Source of the DNA: Leptospira paudalimensis
GTDB taxonomy: Bacteria; Spirochaetota; Leptospiria; Leptospirales; Leptospiraceae
Direction: 5' to 3'
Assembly (NCBI RefSeq): GCF_026151345.1
Contig: NZ_JAMQPR010000001.1
Location: 3,482,676-3,546,675, forward strand
DNA length: 64,000 nt
Shown: positions 47,195-57,171 of the stretch, piece after piece
How positions within the stretch are numbered: position 1 is the stretch's first letter
Layout of the letters: every line of letters begins with the position of its first letter
Position numbers and translations under genes: made by a program
The notes under the pieces: generated by a model
What the model saw: the letters and a program-made list of their open reading frames with translations, nothing else
What the model was told of the DNA's origin: nothing
Database searches by the model: none

Positions 47195-48988
47195 TTTCGC
47201 CAAACGTTCATACAATTCACTTGTTCGTAAGAGTTCGTCGTGTGTTCCAACGGACTCAATTTCTCCTTCCTTAATCACAACAATTTGATCTGATTTCACA
47301 ACTGTCGAAAGACGATGTGCTATCATAATGGTTGTTCTTTCTTTCACTAAAAAATCCAAAGCTCTTTGGATCATCTGTTCGGATTCTGAATCAAGCGCTG
47401 ATGTCGCTTCATCGAGTAAAAGAATTCTTGGATTTCGGAGGATGGCCCTTGCAATTGCTATCCTTTGTTTTTGTCCGCCAGATAATCTAGTACCCAAGTG
47501 TCCCAGGTTTGTATCAAAACCATCTGGTAACTGGTTTAAAAATTCCATCACATAAGCATTTTCTGCTGCTGTTTGGATTTCTTCGAAACTTGCATTCGGT
47601 TTTCCATAGGCAATATTCTCTCTTAGGGTTCCACTGAATAGAATTGGTTGTTGGGGAACAAATCCGATGAGGGAACGTAAGTCTTCTAATTCTAAATCTT
47701 TGATGTTGATTCCACCGATGGAAATGGAACCGGAAGTTGGATCATAAAAACGAAGGATGAGTTCAAATAATGTACTCTTTCCTCCTCCTGATGGTCCAAC
47801 AAGTGCTGTGGTTTTATTGGCAGGAATTTCTAAATTGATTCCTTTGATAGCCTTTGTCTCAGGACGAGAAGGATACGAAAATGTTAAATCCTTTAAAAGG
47901 ATCGTAAGTCCATTTTGTTTCCCTGAACCGTTTTTGAAAACTACAGAGTCTTGGGAATGGAATACCTCTGAAATAGGTTTTGCAAGAATTGGATCTTTGA
48001 TTTCAGATTCGGATAACAAAAGTTCCATGAGTCTTTCTGTTGCACCTGCTGCCCTTTGTAAATCTCCTAGAACTTCGGATACGGCTCCAACACTGTTTGC
48101 AACCATGATTGCATAAAAGGAAAACGCAATGAGTTCTCCCCCTGTGATTTTTCCTTCGAGGACATCTGTTCCACCAACCCATAACATAAAACTAATTCCA
48201 GTTAGAATGAATAAAATGACAGTTCCGATGAGAAGTGCCCGTTGTCTAATTCTGGCAACTGCAACGGCAAAAGCATCTTCCACTGTTTTGGAGAATACAT
48301 CGATATCTACTTTTTGGTGGTGAAAGGATTGTAAGATTTTGATGTTGAGAAGAGATTCGCTTACATACGTTCCTATATTTGCAATTTTATCCTGAGTGTT
48401 TCGGGAAAGGTTTCTCACTCGTTTTCCATAAAAGAGAATGGGAAACACAATGAAGGGAACACTGACAAGAACTATCATTGTGAGTTTTGCATTGGTGATA
48501 AAAAGAAAAATAATCCCACCCACAAACATCAAAATATTTCGTAATGCAATCGAGGCGGAAGAGCCGATTACAGTTTGGATGAGGGTGGTATCGGTTGTAA
48601 TTCGGGATTGGATTTCCCCAGGAGAGTTGGATTCAAAAAAACTAGGATGGATGAAGATGATATGTTTGAACACATCTTTACGAATGTCAGATGCGACTCT
48701 TTCCCCGATCCAGGAAACCGTATAATGACGAATGTAAGTTCCAATTGCGAGAAGGATTCCTACTAAGATGATGAAGACAAGAGCATAACCTAATTCTTGT
48801 TTGGATTTTGCAGAAAATCCTGCATCTACCAAATGGCGTAATCCTTGGCCAAGACCCAATGTCACACCCGCTGTGAAAAGGAGTGCAAACGAAGAGAGGA
48901 TCATTTGGATTCGGTATGGTTTTAAATAGGAAAAAGTTTTAGAAAGGACTCGGAGGTTTTTTGACTTAGGTCGGTCGGGTGTTTGCAA
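47168..48988 (-). CDS. ABC exporter, permease-ATPase fusion (MsbA-like)
   Basis: The 606-residue half-transporter has six membrane helices in residues 25-320 and one ATPase domain (about 365-600). Walker A is LVGPSGGGKST, the signature LSGGQKQRIAIARAI, and Walker B RILLLDEATSALD. It acts as a homodimer. MsbA-type lipid export, multidrug or other export cannot be distinguished. The start TTG at 48988 has AAAAGGA 7 nt upstream. It follows the YaaR gene by 4 nt, so it is part of the envelope operon 50814-47168. Confidence 0.9.
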   Translation of the reverse strand: MQTPDRPKSKNLRVLSKTFSYLKPYRIQMILSSFALLFTAGVTLGLGQGLRHLVDAGFSAKSKQELGYALVFIILVGILLAIGTYIRHYTVSWIGERVASDIRKDVFKHIIFIHPSFFESNSPGEIQSRITTDTTLIQTVIGSSASIALRNILMFVGGIIFLFITNAKLTMIVLVSVPFIVFPILFYGKRVRNLSRNTQDKIANIGTYVSESLLNIKILQSFHHQKVDIDVFSKTVEDAFAVAVARIRQRALLIGTVILFILTGISFMLWVGGTDVLEGKITGGELIAFSFYAIMVANSVGAVSEVLGDLQRAAGATERLMELLLSESEIKDPILAKPISEVFHSQDSVVFKNGSGKQNGLTILLKDLTFSYPSRPETKAIKGINLEIPANKTTALVGPSGGGKSTLFELILRFYDPTSGSISIGGINIKDLELEDLRSLIGFVPQQPILFSGTLRENIAYGKPNASFEEIQTAAENAYVMEFLNQLPDGFDTNLGHLGTRLSGGQKQRIAIARAILRNPRILLLDEATSALDSESEQMIQRALDFLVKERTTIMIAHRLSTVVKSDQIVVIKEGEIESVGTHDELLRTSELYERLAKLQFHTELL

Positions 48989-48992
48989 AGAA

Positions 48993-49463
48993 TTATCCTT
49001 TTAGATCAATGAGTAGACCTCTGATTTCATCTAATTGTTTCAAAATTACAAAGGCACTGTTGTTGGGTGAAAACATGGTTTTAGCCAAAAGATCCAATTT
49101 TTCATCCACTACCTTCACATAACGAACGTCTTTTTGGTCATTTCGTCCGCGTTGGGGTGCTTGCATTACTTTGTAGTTTTTTTTGAGAATGAGTTCTGCT
49201 ATTTGTTTGATATGCTTTTTGTACGATTCGAGGTTTTTGTGATTGGGATCTTTGATTAGGTCTTTTTCCAAATCAGGTAAATCTTTCCAAAGTTCATTCA
49301 GTTCTCTTGTTTCTTCTTTTCCAGAAGGGACAATCGATTCTAAGATTTCTAAAAAACTTTGTTTGGCTTCATCGACGGGCGCAAGGGAAGAACTTAGTTT
49401 TTCTTTGGAACCTTTTTTTGCCTGAGTCGAGACCGACTTAGGGTTGTTGTTTTGGATGATCAT
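48993..49463 (-). CDS. YaaR family (DUF327) protein
   Basis: The 156-residue protein has no signal and a helical pattern matching the YaaR/DUF327 family: FLEILESI, DLEKDLIKDPNHKNLESYKK, IKQIAELILKKNYKV, then KVVDEKLDLLAKTMF and ILKQLDEIRGLLIDLKG. Function in the family is not well defined. It lies between a bactofilin gene and an ABC exporter gene on one likely transcript. The N-terminal 25 residues are polar and probably disordered. Confidence 0.75.
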   Translation of the reverse strand: MIIQNNNPKSVSTQAKKGSKEKLSSSLAPVDEAKQSFLEILESIVPSGKEETRELNELWKDLPDLEKDLIKDPNHKNLESYKKHIKQIAELILKKNYKVMQAPQRGRNDQKDVRYVKVVDEKLDLLAKTMFSPNNSAFVILKQLDEIRGLLIDLKG

Positions 49464-49471
49464 AAACCCGC

Positions 49472-49825
49472 CTAATGACGAGTGGGGTTAATTGTACATT
49501 TCCCATGGAACACTACACCTTCTTCAACGATGAGGCGAGGAGTGACAATGTCCCCTTCTAATCGACAACTTGAAAGTAGTGTTACACGTTCTGTTGCATA
49601 AATATTTCCGCGGATTTCTCCACCAGCCACCACAACTCGTGCTTTGATATCAGTATCGACGATTCCGGACTTTCCGATAAGGACCTTTCCTGTAGTTTCT
49701 AGAACTCCACGGAATTTTCCATCGATACGGATAAGGCCAGGAAACTTAAATTCACCAGTGAATTCAGCCCCTTCTCCGATGATGCTATTAACTAAAAATT
49801 CTTCTTCTGTTGATGGATTCGACAT
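49472..49825 (-). CDS. bactofilin
   Basis: Bactofilins polymerise without nucleotides into cytoskeletal scaffolds. The 117-residue protein is the bactofilin core: GEGAEFTGEFKFPGLIRIDG, GVLETTGKVLIGKSG, and GNIYATERVTLLSSCRLEGD with its beta-helix rungs. Short, polar ends flank it. In L. biflexa one bactofilin is known to affect helical shape; which paralogue this one is cannot be told here. Its ATG overlaps the M23 gene stop by TAATG. Confidence 0.92.
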   Translation of the reverse strand: MSNPSTEEEFLVNSIIGEGAEFTGEFKFPGLIRIDGKFRGVLETTGKVLIGKSGIVDTDIKARVVVAGGEIRGNIYATERVTLLSSCRLEGDIVTPRLIVEEGVVFHGKCTINPTRH

Positions 49826-50814
49826 TATTCTTGGATTTGGTTGAGAAACGAAAACGGATTCAACGCTTGGGTACCAACATGTACTTCATAATGAAGGTGG
49901 TAAATCGGATTTTCAGGAGATTTTCCGACATATCCCAGAATGTCACCCTTTGAGAGTTTTTCGTTTTTCTTCACACGGATTCGATCTAAATTTGAGTAGA
50001 TCGTTTTCCAACCAAATCTGTGGGAAATTTTTACATAATAACCAGTCGCTGGTGAGTAACCAGTATCAAACACTAAACCAGGTGCCGTAGCAATGACCTC
50101 TGCTCCTGGGAAAGAGCCAATGTCCAAACCACGATTGATTTCTTCTTTGCCAGTAATTGGTGAAATGTACTTTCCAAAGGGAAACAATACATACCCTTTT
50201 GTGGGCCAAATCGATGGTGTGTTTTTGATAATGCTCTTTCTTTTTTTGATGAGTTTGATGATTTCTTCAGAAAGCTCTGAAGATAATTTTAAATTATGAA
50301 TGTCTTCTTTAATGCGAAAGGATTCATCTGTAATGTCAGTTTGAGGTGTTCCTTGGAGTGCAAGGAATTGGCCCGCTTGTCCACCCATCCCTTTGGATAC
50401 ACGAGATGGATCTCCACCTAATTTGATATAAAGATTAGAAATACGGTCATAGTAGTATTGGATGGTTTCATGAAGAGAGTTTACCTCTTCTTTCATCTTT
50501 GATGATTGTCTAATAAAGTCTTTATTGGTTAAATTGAGTTCAGTGAGTTGGTGGATGGATCCACTATGTGATAAAACGTTCACCGCACTGATGACAAGTA
50601 ACACAACCATGATACCAATGAAGATAGAAATGGCTTTGTAAGAGATGACAAAGTTGATGGTTTTTCGGTCAGTATGAGGAATGACCATAATAGTCAGTTT
50701 TTCACGACCTTTTTTGTCCAAATCTTCGTAACGTTGGGACAACTTAAGCTTCCATTCCTGGACTTTATACCGAAGTCGGTAAAAAATTAAATGTAGTCTT
50801 TGTTTTACTTCCAC
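49825..50814 (-). CDS. membrane-anchored M23 peptidase-like protein with missing zinc ligands
   Basis: A basic cytoplasmic N-tail, one membrane helix (about 60-80), a coiled-coil-like part (about 88-190) and a C-terminal LytM/M23 domain (about 205-325) are seen. In the domain, the usual HxxxD reads NRGLD (Asn227, Asp231), and the usual YAHL reads YSNL (Asn275). HLHYE (306-310) is intact. Two key His are thus missing, so endopeptidase activity is doubtful; an EnvC/NlpD-like regulator or scaffold role is likely. It shares an overlapping operon with the bactofilin, a pairing known for cell-shape proteins. Confidence 0.85.
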   Translation of the reverse strand: MEVKQRLHLIFYRLRYKVQEWKLKLSQRYEDLDKKGREKLTIMVIPHTDRKTINFVISYKAISIFIGIMVVLLVISAVNVLSHSGSIHQLTELNLTNKDFIRQSSKMKEEVNSLHETIQYYYDRISNLYIKLGGDPSRVSKGMGGQAGQFLALQGTPQTDITDESFRIKEDIHNLKLSSELSEEIIKLIKKRKSIIKNTPSIWPTKGYVLFPFGKYISPITGKEEINRGLDIGSFPGAEVIATAPGLVFDTGYSPATGYYVKISHRFGWKTIYSNLDRIRVKKNEKLSKGDILGYVGKSPENPIYHLHYEVHVGTQALNPFSFLNQIQE

Positions 50815-50919
50815 GTTCGTTATAGACCTACGATGATTTAAACAAAAGTTAATCTACCCACTATATCTTTCGATTGAATTTTCATTTTCATCCAGTGGAA
50901 ATTACAAATCTTGCTATTT

Positions 50920-51729
50920 ATGGGATATTCGTTGATCGACACACATTGCCACTTAGACATAATTCGAGAACAAGGACAAAGTATCGAAGAAACCCTGGAG
51001 AAATCCCGAATGGCAGGAGTAGACCAACTGGTTCAAATCGGTATTGATTTGCCAAGTTCAAACGAAGCTGTTCGTATATCAGAAACCTATTCAACTGATG
51101 CGTTAAAAATTTCTTATTCAATTGGTTGTCATCCGACGGAAACGCATGAGTTTCCCAATGCAGAACAAATTTTAAATTTAGCCAAATCCCGAATGAATGA
51201 TCCTAAGTTTGCAGCGATTGGTGAAATTGGTGTGGATCTTTACCATGACGCTAGCACTCGTTCCCAACAAAATGATGTATTGCGAAAGTTTTTGGATTTT
51301 TCTTCAGAGTACCAAATGCCCGTTGTCATCCATTCACGAGATGCTTTTCAGGATACGTATGAAGCATTAAAAGAATATAAGACAAAAGCATTTGGAGTGA
51401 TCCATTGTTTTACTTATGATTATGAAGCGGCAAAACAATTTGTCGATCTTGGGTATTATATTTCTTTTTCAGGAATTGTTACTTTTAAATCGGCGGTCGA
51501 TATCCAAGAAGCTGCCAAAAAAATTCCACTCGAATCCATTTTGATTGAAACAGATGCACCGTTTTTATCACCGATGCCTCATCGTGGAAAAAGAAATGAT
51601 TCCTCACATTTGCCCTTTGTATTAGAGAAAATGTATTCATTAAGAACCGAACCTAATACAGAAGTAGCAGAACGTATTTATAAAAATTCACTAAAATTTA
51701 CAGAAAGAAAGGCCTATCACCATGCTTGA
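50920..51729 (+). CDS. TatD family hydrolase
   Basis: This metal-dependent TIM-barrel DNase family is involved in DNA fragment breakdown and repair. [10 protein letters not shown] (HxH), GEIGVD (Glu), VIHSRDA and [11 protein letters not shown] are the family motifs. I use the ATG at 50920 ([13 protein letters not shown]), which matches the family start; the TTG at 50911 is possible. The gene overlaps serS by 8 nt. Its 269-residue length is normal. Confidence 0.92.
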   Translation: MGYSLIDTHCHLDIIREQGQSIEETLEKSRMAGVDQLVQIGIDLPSSNEAVRISETYSTDALKISYSIGCHPTETHEFPNAEQILNLAKSRMNDPKFAAIGEIGVDLYHDASTRSQQNDVLRKFLDFSSEYQMPVVIHSRDAFQDTYEALKEYKTKAFGVIHCFTYDYEAAKQFVDLGYYISFSGIVTFKSAVDIQEAAKKIPLESILIETDAPFLSPMPHRGKRNDSSHLPFVLEKMYSLRTEPNTEVAERIYKNSLKFTERKAYHHA

Positions 51730-52978
51730 TATCAATCGTATTGTTCAGAACCCAGAAGAACTACTTTCCACCTTACAAAAACGTGGTGTTGTCTCTACTG
51801 ACATAGAAGCAAAAATCAAAACCGTTTCTGAAAAACAAAGAAAATTAAAATTAGAAGTAGAAGAACTCCGTGCGGAACGTAACCGAGTTTCTAAAGAAAT
51901 TGGAATTCAAAAATCGCAAGGGAAAGACATCACAGAAATATCTAATGCAATGAAAGGAGTTGGAGATCGCATCAAAGCAATCGAAGAAGAACTTTCAAAA
52001 GAAGAAGAATCTTTACATGAACTGAATTTGGGACTACCTAATTTACTAGATCCTTCGGTTCCAGAAGGGAAATCGGAAGAAGACAATGTTCTCGTCAAAC
52101 AATGGGGTGAGATTAAAAAACACTCTTTTGAGGCAAAAACCCATTTTGATATTGGTGAGAAACTAGGTATTTTTGATTTTGAGCGTGGGGTCAAACTTTC
52201 TGGTGCAAGATTTTACACTTATCACGGATTAGGTGCGAAATTAGAACGTGCATTAATGAATTTAATGCTTGATACCCACACATCTGAAAATGGGTATGAG
52301 GAAATGTGGGTACCTGTTCTTGTGAACGACGAATCCATGACGGCTACTGGCCAACTTCCTAAGTTTGCCGAAGATTTTTATCGATTGGAAAAAGATGGAT
52401 TGAATCTCATTCCAACAGCAGAAGTGCCTCTTACGAATTATTACCGCGATGAAATCATCCAAGAAAAAGAATTACCGATCTCTGTTTGTGCCCACACATC
52501 CTGTTTTAGAAGAGAAGCTGGATCTTATGGAAGAGACACACGTGGGTTAGTGCGAGTTCACCAATTCCAGAAAGTCGAACTTGTTAAATTTGTAGAACCT
52601 GAGAAGTCAGTGGAAGAACACGAAAAGATGTTAAAAGATGCAGAATCCATTTTGCAAAAATTAAATCTACCGTATCGTGTGATGTTACTTTGTAGCAAAG
52701 ATATGTCGAGTGCTTCCTCCAAAACATATGATATCGAAGTTTGGATGCCTGGACTTGGGCGATTTATGGAAATTTCTTCTGTTTCGAACTTCAAAGACTA
52801 TCAAGCAAGACGAGGAAAAATTCGATACAAGTCAAAGGAAGGAAAAAACCTGCTCGTCCATACTTTGAATGGTTCTGGTCTTGCGATCGGTCGAACACTG
52901 GCAGCAGTGATTGAAAACTACCAATTAGAAGATGGAACCTTCCAAATTCCGGATGTGTTAAAACAATATATCCGATAA
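51722..52978 (+). CDS. serS: serine-tRNA ligase
   Basis: SerS charges tRNA-Ser. The N-terminal coiled-coil arm (about 25-110) contacts the long variable arm. Class II motif 2 is in [15 protein letters not shown] and motif 3 in [24 protein letters not shown] lies 8 nt before the ATG, and it overlaps tatD. The 418-residue length is standard. Three tRNA-Ser genes lie 7-9 kb away. Confidence 0.96.
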   Translation: MLDINRIVQNPEELLSTLQKRGVVSTDIEAKIKTVSEKQRKLKLEVEELRAERNRVSKEIGIQKSQGKDITEISNAMKGVGDRIKAIEEELSKEEESLHELNLGLPNLLDPSVPEGKSEEDNVLVKQWGEIKKHSFEAKTHFDIGEKLGIFDFERGVKLSGARFYTYHGLGAKLERALMNLMLDTHTSENGYEEMWVPVLVNDESMTATGQLPKFAEDFYRLEKDGLNLIPTAEVPLTNYYRDEIIQEKELPISVCAHTSCFRREAGSYGRDTRGLVRVHQFQKVELVKFVEPEKSVEEHEKMLKDAESILQKLNLPYRVMLLCSKDMSSASSKTYDIEVWMPGLGRFMEISSVSNFKDYQARRGKIRYKSKEGKNLLVHTLNGSGLAIGRTLAAVIENYQLEDGTFQIPDVLKQYIR

Positions 52979-53008
52979 GAATTTTTGGGCAGATGACCGA
53001 GGTGTCAA

Positions 53009-54502
53009 ATGCCCAATCAACTCACTCACCTAAATTTCGATTTTGCGATCAAAAAACAAAAATCCATTATAAGCATTAAATCTGGTATTAAACGTAAATC
53101 GGTTAATAACTTTGGATGTGGAATTAAACGAATTAGAATTAACTTACCAACGAAGGCGTTTAAACGAGCTACAAATAACGCATCATTTTTTATTTTTAAA
53201 CGTATTACGAATCAATCCCCTCAATTTTTTCATAAACAAAAACTCATCCAATGGACGATCGGTTTATTTTTATCTCTTTTGGCTTCATCAGTATTTGCCC
53301 AAACAAGGGAAGGTGAAGATACTTTAGTTGTGAGTCCGATCAAAGGCCCTATCAATTCAGAGTTTCAAGAGTTTGGTCCAACCATGACCCCAGATGCAAA
53401 AACTTTATATTTTTATTCAAAACGATCAGAACGCAGTTATACCGAAATTTTTAAATCAGAACGAAAGAAAGATGGAACATGGGATTTTCCTGAAGAAGTC
53501 AGTGTTTTAAATTCCCCTTTTGATGACCAGAGTCCGTTTATAACTCGCGATGGGAAAATGATCCTTCTTTCATCAAATCGAGATGGTTCCATTGAAGTGA
53601 TGTTAGCAGATGGTAAAGTCGGTATTTCGAGAGATTTGTATGTTTCCAATTGGAACGGAAAAACATGGTCTGTTCCTACTGCTTTACCTTCTCCAATCAA
53701 TACAGAGGAAATTGAAGAAAATCCGCATTTGTTAGGTGATACTCTTTTATTCACTCGTTACCCGTTCGGAAAACCAAACTTAGCAAAAATTTATTATAGT
53801 CAGATTAAAAACAATCAGTGGACAAAACCAAAACTTTTGCCTTCACCAATCAATGACCAACATGCAACAATTGCTGCTGCTTTTAATGATGATGGCAAAA
53901 TACTTTTTTTCTCATCCAACCGTCCTGGTGGATTTGGCGGATTTGATTTGTATATGGCAAAAATAGAAGGGGAAGAATTTAAGGATGTTGAGAATTTAGG
54001 AAGTCCTATTAACTCCTCTGAGGATGAAGCCTATATTGTGTTTCAGCAGGTGAAAAAAACCTTTCTATTCTGCCGACGAGTGGAAGGAAAATCATTTGAT
54101 ATTTTCACCGCATCAGTTCCTAAACAAGAAAATTTAGTGCAAAAGAAATTAGAAGAAACAAAAAAAATTTCTCTCGATTCTGTTTATTTTGAAAGAGCTT
54201 CATCTATTTTAAAACCAGAATCATCAATTTCCTTAGATTCAATCGTTGATTTCCTTCATGAAAATTCAGATCAAAAAATGAAAATCATCGGACATACTGA
54301 TTTGACAGGAACTTTTGAGGACAATATGATTTTGTCAAAAGAAAGAGCTGAATCCGTTAAACAATATTTAGTATCTAAAGGTGTTGATGCTAACCGGTTG
54401 GTGACAGAAGGAAAAGGACCCACACAACCGATGGTGCAGGGAACAGATGAAGCACCTTCGAAAAAAAATCGACGAACAGAATTTGTCTTACTAAATCCTT
54501 AA
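53009..54502 (+). CDS. OmpA-family PD40 protein with repeated basic N-terminal extension
   Basis: From about residue 110 PD40/WD40-like blades occur (TMTPDAKTLYFYSKRS, ITRDGKMILLSSNRDG, FNDDGKILFFSSNRPGGFGG). The C-terminal OmpA domain (about 385-497) has GHTDLTGTFEDN, LSKERAESVKQYL and KKNRRTEFVL, which bind peptidoglycan. A signal peptide core WTIGLFLSLLASSVFAQ lies at about residues 82-98. It is preceded by about 75 residues with 12-residue repeats GIKR/GIKR/AFKR/IFKR at 26, 38, 50 and 62. GAGG 6 nt upstream supports ATG 53009; no later start codon precedes the signal core. It is first of a three-gene envelope operon. Confidence 0.85.
   Translation: MPNQLTHLNFDFAIKKQKSIISIKSGIKRKSVNNFGCGIKRIRINLPTKAFKRATNNASFFIFKRITNQSPQFFHKQKLIQWTIGLFLSLLASSVFAQTREGEDTLVVSPIKGPINSEFQEFGPTMTPDAKTLYFYSKRSERSYTEIFKSERKKDGTWDFPEEVSVLNSPFDDQSPFITRDGKMILLSSNRDGSIEVMLADGKVGISRDLYVSNWNGKTWSVPTALPSPINTEEIEENPHLLGDTLLFTRYPFGKPNLAKIYYSQIKNNQWTKPKLLPSPINDQHATIAAAFNDDGKILFFSSNRPGGFGGFDLYMAKIEGEEFKDVENLGSPINSSEDEAYIVFQQVKKTFLFCRRVEGKSFDIFTASVPKQENLVQKKLEETKKISLDSVYFERASSILKPESSISLDSIVDFLHENSDQKMKIIGHTDLTGTFEDNMILSKERAESVKQYLVSKGVDANRLVTEGKGPTQPMVQGTDEAPSKKNRRTEFVLLNP
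53088..53231 (+). repeat. four-unit 36-bp periodic repeat inside the OmpA-family gene
   Basis: TTAAACG starts at 53088, 53124, 53160 and 53196, exactly 36 bp apart. In frame the units are 12 residues with the pattern [G/A/I][I/F]KRx[S/T/R]xN/Q (basic pair, polar at position 8). Outside the core the DNA is diverged, so selection appears to be on protein or on a short DNA/RNA motif. A fifth, weaker unit (FHKQ) follows in phase just before the signal peptide. Confidence 0.8.
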
Positions 54503-54544
54503 TTTTTCCTTGCCGTTTCTATTTCCAAAAAGAAGGTTAATTGG

Positions 54545-55399
54545 ATGTTCCCTAATTACCTTCGAATTGTTTGGAAAATATTGGTCGCCATTCTATTTGT
54601 CCCAACATTGCTTATGGGACAATCCAGTCCAACTCTGGAAAAAATTAAAAAAACCAAAACTTTAACGGTATCCGTTAATGAATTTTACGATCCATTTTAT
54701 ATTGAAAATCCCAATGAAGGTTATCCAGGATTAGATGTTGAATTGGCTCAAGAATATGCGAAATTTTTAGATGTTGATTTAAAAATCATTCCCTTACGAA
54801 CGTTTGATCAACATGCTCGTATGTTAGAAAAAGGAGATAGCCAAATAGCAATGGCTGGAATCTCTTCTTCGATTAATCGTTTCCGAGATGTTTATTTTAC
54901 AGACCCATATTTAATTTCGACACCAGCTGCCTTGGTTAATCGTACAGCACTACCGCCAGAACCGGAAGGGCAAATTGTAACGGTACAACTTTTTAGAAAT
55001 TTAAATGATTTAACAAACATTACAGGAATTTCGTATTCAGTTTTAGCAAATAGTTCCAACCATCAATTTTTACGAGAAGCATTTCCAAAGGCACAAGTTT
55101 TTTCTTATTTCACAAATGAAGCTGCCTTAAACGAATTAAAGAAAAATAACGTAAATGCATTTGTTGCTGATTCTTTTTACATCCAAGCATTACTACAAAA
55201 AGATTCTTCTCTTCGAGCTAATTATTTACCAATTTTAGGTGTGGTCCAAGAAGATCACATCAGTATGGCGATTGCTAAAAGAGACATTGAATTTCTTTAT
55301 AACCTCAACTTTTTCATTAAGGAACTAAAACGGACCGGCAAAATCCAACAGTTGATTAACAAATACTTTAAATCTAACAAATGGGTAAAAAAAGAGTAA
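54545..55399 (+). CDS. orphan amino-acid-type solute-binding protein
   Basis: The 284-residue protein has a signal peptide (ends near LLMGQ) and the family-3 solute-binding fold: KTLTVSVNEFYDPFY, GLDVELAQEYAKFL, GISSSINRFRDVYFTDPY, and VNAFVADSFY. Such proteins usually feed an ABC permease or a sensor; neither is nearby. It lies 42 bp after the OmpA-family gene and directly before an outer-membrane barrel gene, so it may serve as a periplasmic part of that system. Ligand is unknown. Confidence 0.85.
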   Translation: MFPNYLRIVWKILVAILFVPTLLMGQSSPTLEKIKKTKTLTVSVNEFYDPFYIENPNEGYPGLDVELAQEYAKFLDVDLKIIPLRTFDQHARMLEKGDSQIAMAGISSSINRFRDVYFTDPYLISTPAALVNRTALPPEPEGQIVTVQLFRNLNDLTNITGISYSVLANSSNHQFLREAFPKAQVFSYFTNEAALNELKKNNVNAFVADSFYIQALLQKDSSLRANYLPILGVVQEDHISMAIAKRDIEFLYNLNFFIKELKRTGKIQQLINKYFKSNKWVKKE

Positions 55400-55406
55400 T
55401 TTGAAA

Positions 55407-56951
55407 ATGTTCACTCGTTTACTTACTATCTGTATTTTGTTTTTACTTCCATTGGGATTTTTATATTCACAAGAAGAAGAATCTCAAAGAACAATTATGA
55501 ATTTTAATGGTTCGTTTCGTGTTCGAGCAACGAATGTGGGACGAGATGTTTTACTTGAACGTAAAACGCCTGTAACACCAATCACAAATTTAGAAAAGGA
55601 AAATGCAGAACGATTACAATCCGAACAACAAACAGTTCAAACTGATTTAGAGAGAAGGCAAAAAGGATTACCAAGTCAAATCACACCTCGTAAAGAAGAT
55701 GTGAGTTATTACGATTCACGTTTCCTTTATAATATGAGCTTTTCCGCAAACAAATATGTGGAAGGGATTTGGGGGATGCAAGTAGGAGATATTCCTTTTG
55801 GAGGTAGAGGCTTAAGGTCAACAGGTCCAGATGGATTTGATCCTGGTTTAGTTGGTCCAGGTTCAGGTGGGGAACGTGGTCGAACTGCTGCTGTGAACGT
55901 ACAAACTAACTTTTTATATTTAAATTTTAGAATTCCTGAATCAGGATTATTCATCAAAGTCGGACAACAATTATTTAGTTCCGCACAAGGTCGTGTTCTA
56001 TTTTCTACAGGAACAGGCGTTAGTATTCTGAAAAATTTCCAATTTTTAAGGTTATCACTAGAAGGAGGTATCCTTAGAGCAAGAGACCAAAGTTTTTTAG
56101 ATGTAGATAAAAATGGTTTTGCTGATAAAAATTATCAGAGTTCAAATATCTACTACAACCGTTTAAAATTCGAATACTTTAGGAATATCAGAAATGAAGT
56201 GTATGCATACTTTTTGGATGATAATGATAAATCAGATAATGAAACAGCAAGGCTTGCTTGGTATGGTTTACATAATGAATTTAATTTCCAAAAATTTTCA
56301 TTCATTGTGCATGGTATTTTGAATACAGGAACTGTAAAAAAATTAAAACCCATCAACGATTCAAATGATGTAACCATTTATAACACAACCCAAAGACACT
56401 TTGTAAAAGGTGGTATGTATGATTTTCAATTTACATACCGATGGAATGAATCTTTAAATTTTAACCTTATCGCCTTAGGAACAACAGGACGACCAGGTTA
56501 TGATGCGAATGGCCAAGAAGCAAATTTAAAAGGAAATGGTTATAGAACACTTGCACCAGGATTTTCCATCTCCAACATTGCAACGGACTTCACTGGAGGT
56601 TATGCTTTATTCAATGGATCTAGTTTTTCAGGATTGAATGAGTATGGTTTGTATTCTAATATCATCGCTTTTGGACCATATCAATTTACACTTGGTTATT
56701 ACCAACTTTGGGCTACAAAATCACCTGAAATTAAAATTAACCGCGAGTTCAGTGAAAGGAATGGTTATCGCACTTCAACATACATGGGTATGGAATATAA
56801 TTTCAATATTCGTTACAACGTGACTTCCGATTTTCAAATTATCTTTCGTTCGGGTTATTTTGTCGCAGGTGATGCTTTGTTTGTTTTATTAGATTCAAAA
56901 TATGGGCGTGTGTTACGAGAGGCGTTTATTGTGTTTGAACACCGATTTTAA
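55407..56951 (+). CDS. predicted outer-membrane beta-barrel protein
   Basis: A signal peptide (MFTRLLTICILFLLPLGFLYSQ) is followed by many amphipathic beta strands of about 10-12 residues (for example FNFIALG-type stretches, YGLYSNIIAFGPYQFTLGYY, YMGMEYNFNIRYNVTS) and the C-terminus ends in Phe (VFEHRF), the barrel-assembly signature. A Gly/Pro-rich part (about residues 130-160) may be a loop. A TTG two codons earlier (55401) is an alternative start. It directly follows the solute-binding gene. No family name was recognised; the pore role is inferred. Confidence 0.78.
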   Translation: MFTRLLTICILFLLPLGFLYSQEEESQRTIMNFNGSFRVRATNVGRDVLLERKTPVTPITNLEKENAERLQSEQQTVQTDLERRQKGLPSQITPRKEDVSYYDSRFLYNMSFSANKYVEGIWGMQVGDIPFGGRGLRSTGPDGFDPGLVGPGSGGERGRTAAVNVQTNFLYLNFRIPESGLFIKVGQQLFSSAQGRVLFSTGTGVSILKNFQFLRLSLEGGILRARDQSFLDVDKNGFADKNYQSSNIYYNRLKFEYFRNIRNEVYAYFLDDNDKSDNETARLAWYGLHNEFNFQKFSFIVHGILNTGTVKKLKPINDSNDVTIYNTTQRHFVKGGMYDFQFTYRWNESLNFNLIALGTTGRPGYDANGQEANLKGNGYRTLAPGFSISNIATDFTGGYALFNGSSFSGLNEYGLYSNIIAFGPYQFTLGYYQLWATKSPEIKINREFSERNGYRTSTYMGMEYNFNIRYNVTSDFQIIFRSGYFVAGDALFVLLDSKYGRVLREAFIVFEHRF

Positions 56952-57144
56952 AGAAAAACGAAAACAAAATTATTCGTAATTTATGTTCAATCAAATTTCA
57001 TTATCCCAAATATGTATCGATTCCCATTTATATAGTTTTAATTTATATTTCTTTAGTTGGTTATTTCGAAATTGAAAGAAAAGTTAAATTCCATTTTTTT
57101 GGGGAAAAATTAGAATTTGAAATTGTTGAATCAAAATAGATTCA

Positions 57145-57171
57145 AACTATTTTGACCCAAAGAAAATAGTT
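57145..57171. terminator. AT-rich hairpin at the barrel / recR convergent junction
   Basis: AACTATTTT (57145-57153) pairs exactly with AAAATAGTT (57163-57171). A second small hairpin (TTGAATC/GATTCAA, 57126-57145) is beside it. It may end both convergent transcripts. The remaining 56952-57125 gap shows only AT-rich sequence. Confidence 0.45.

Noticed and set aside
53088..53231. 36-bp periodic TTAAACG resembling a CRISPR or integron array
   Set aside because: Only 7 bp are shared and the rest differs; there is no long direct repeat, no cas gene, and the stretch stays in one open reading frame with a Shine-Dalgarno.
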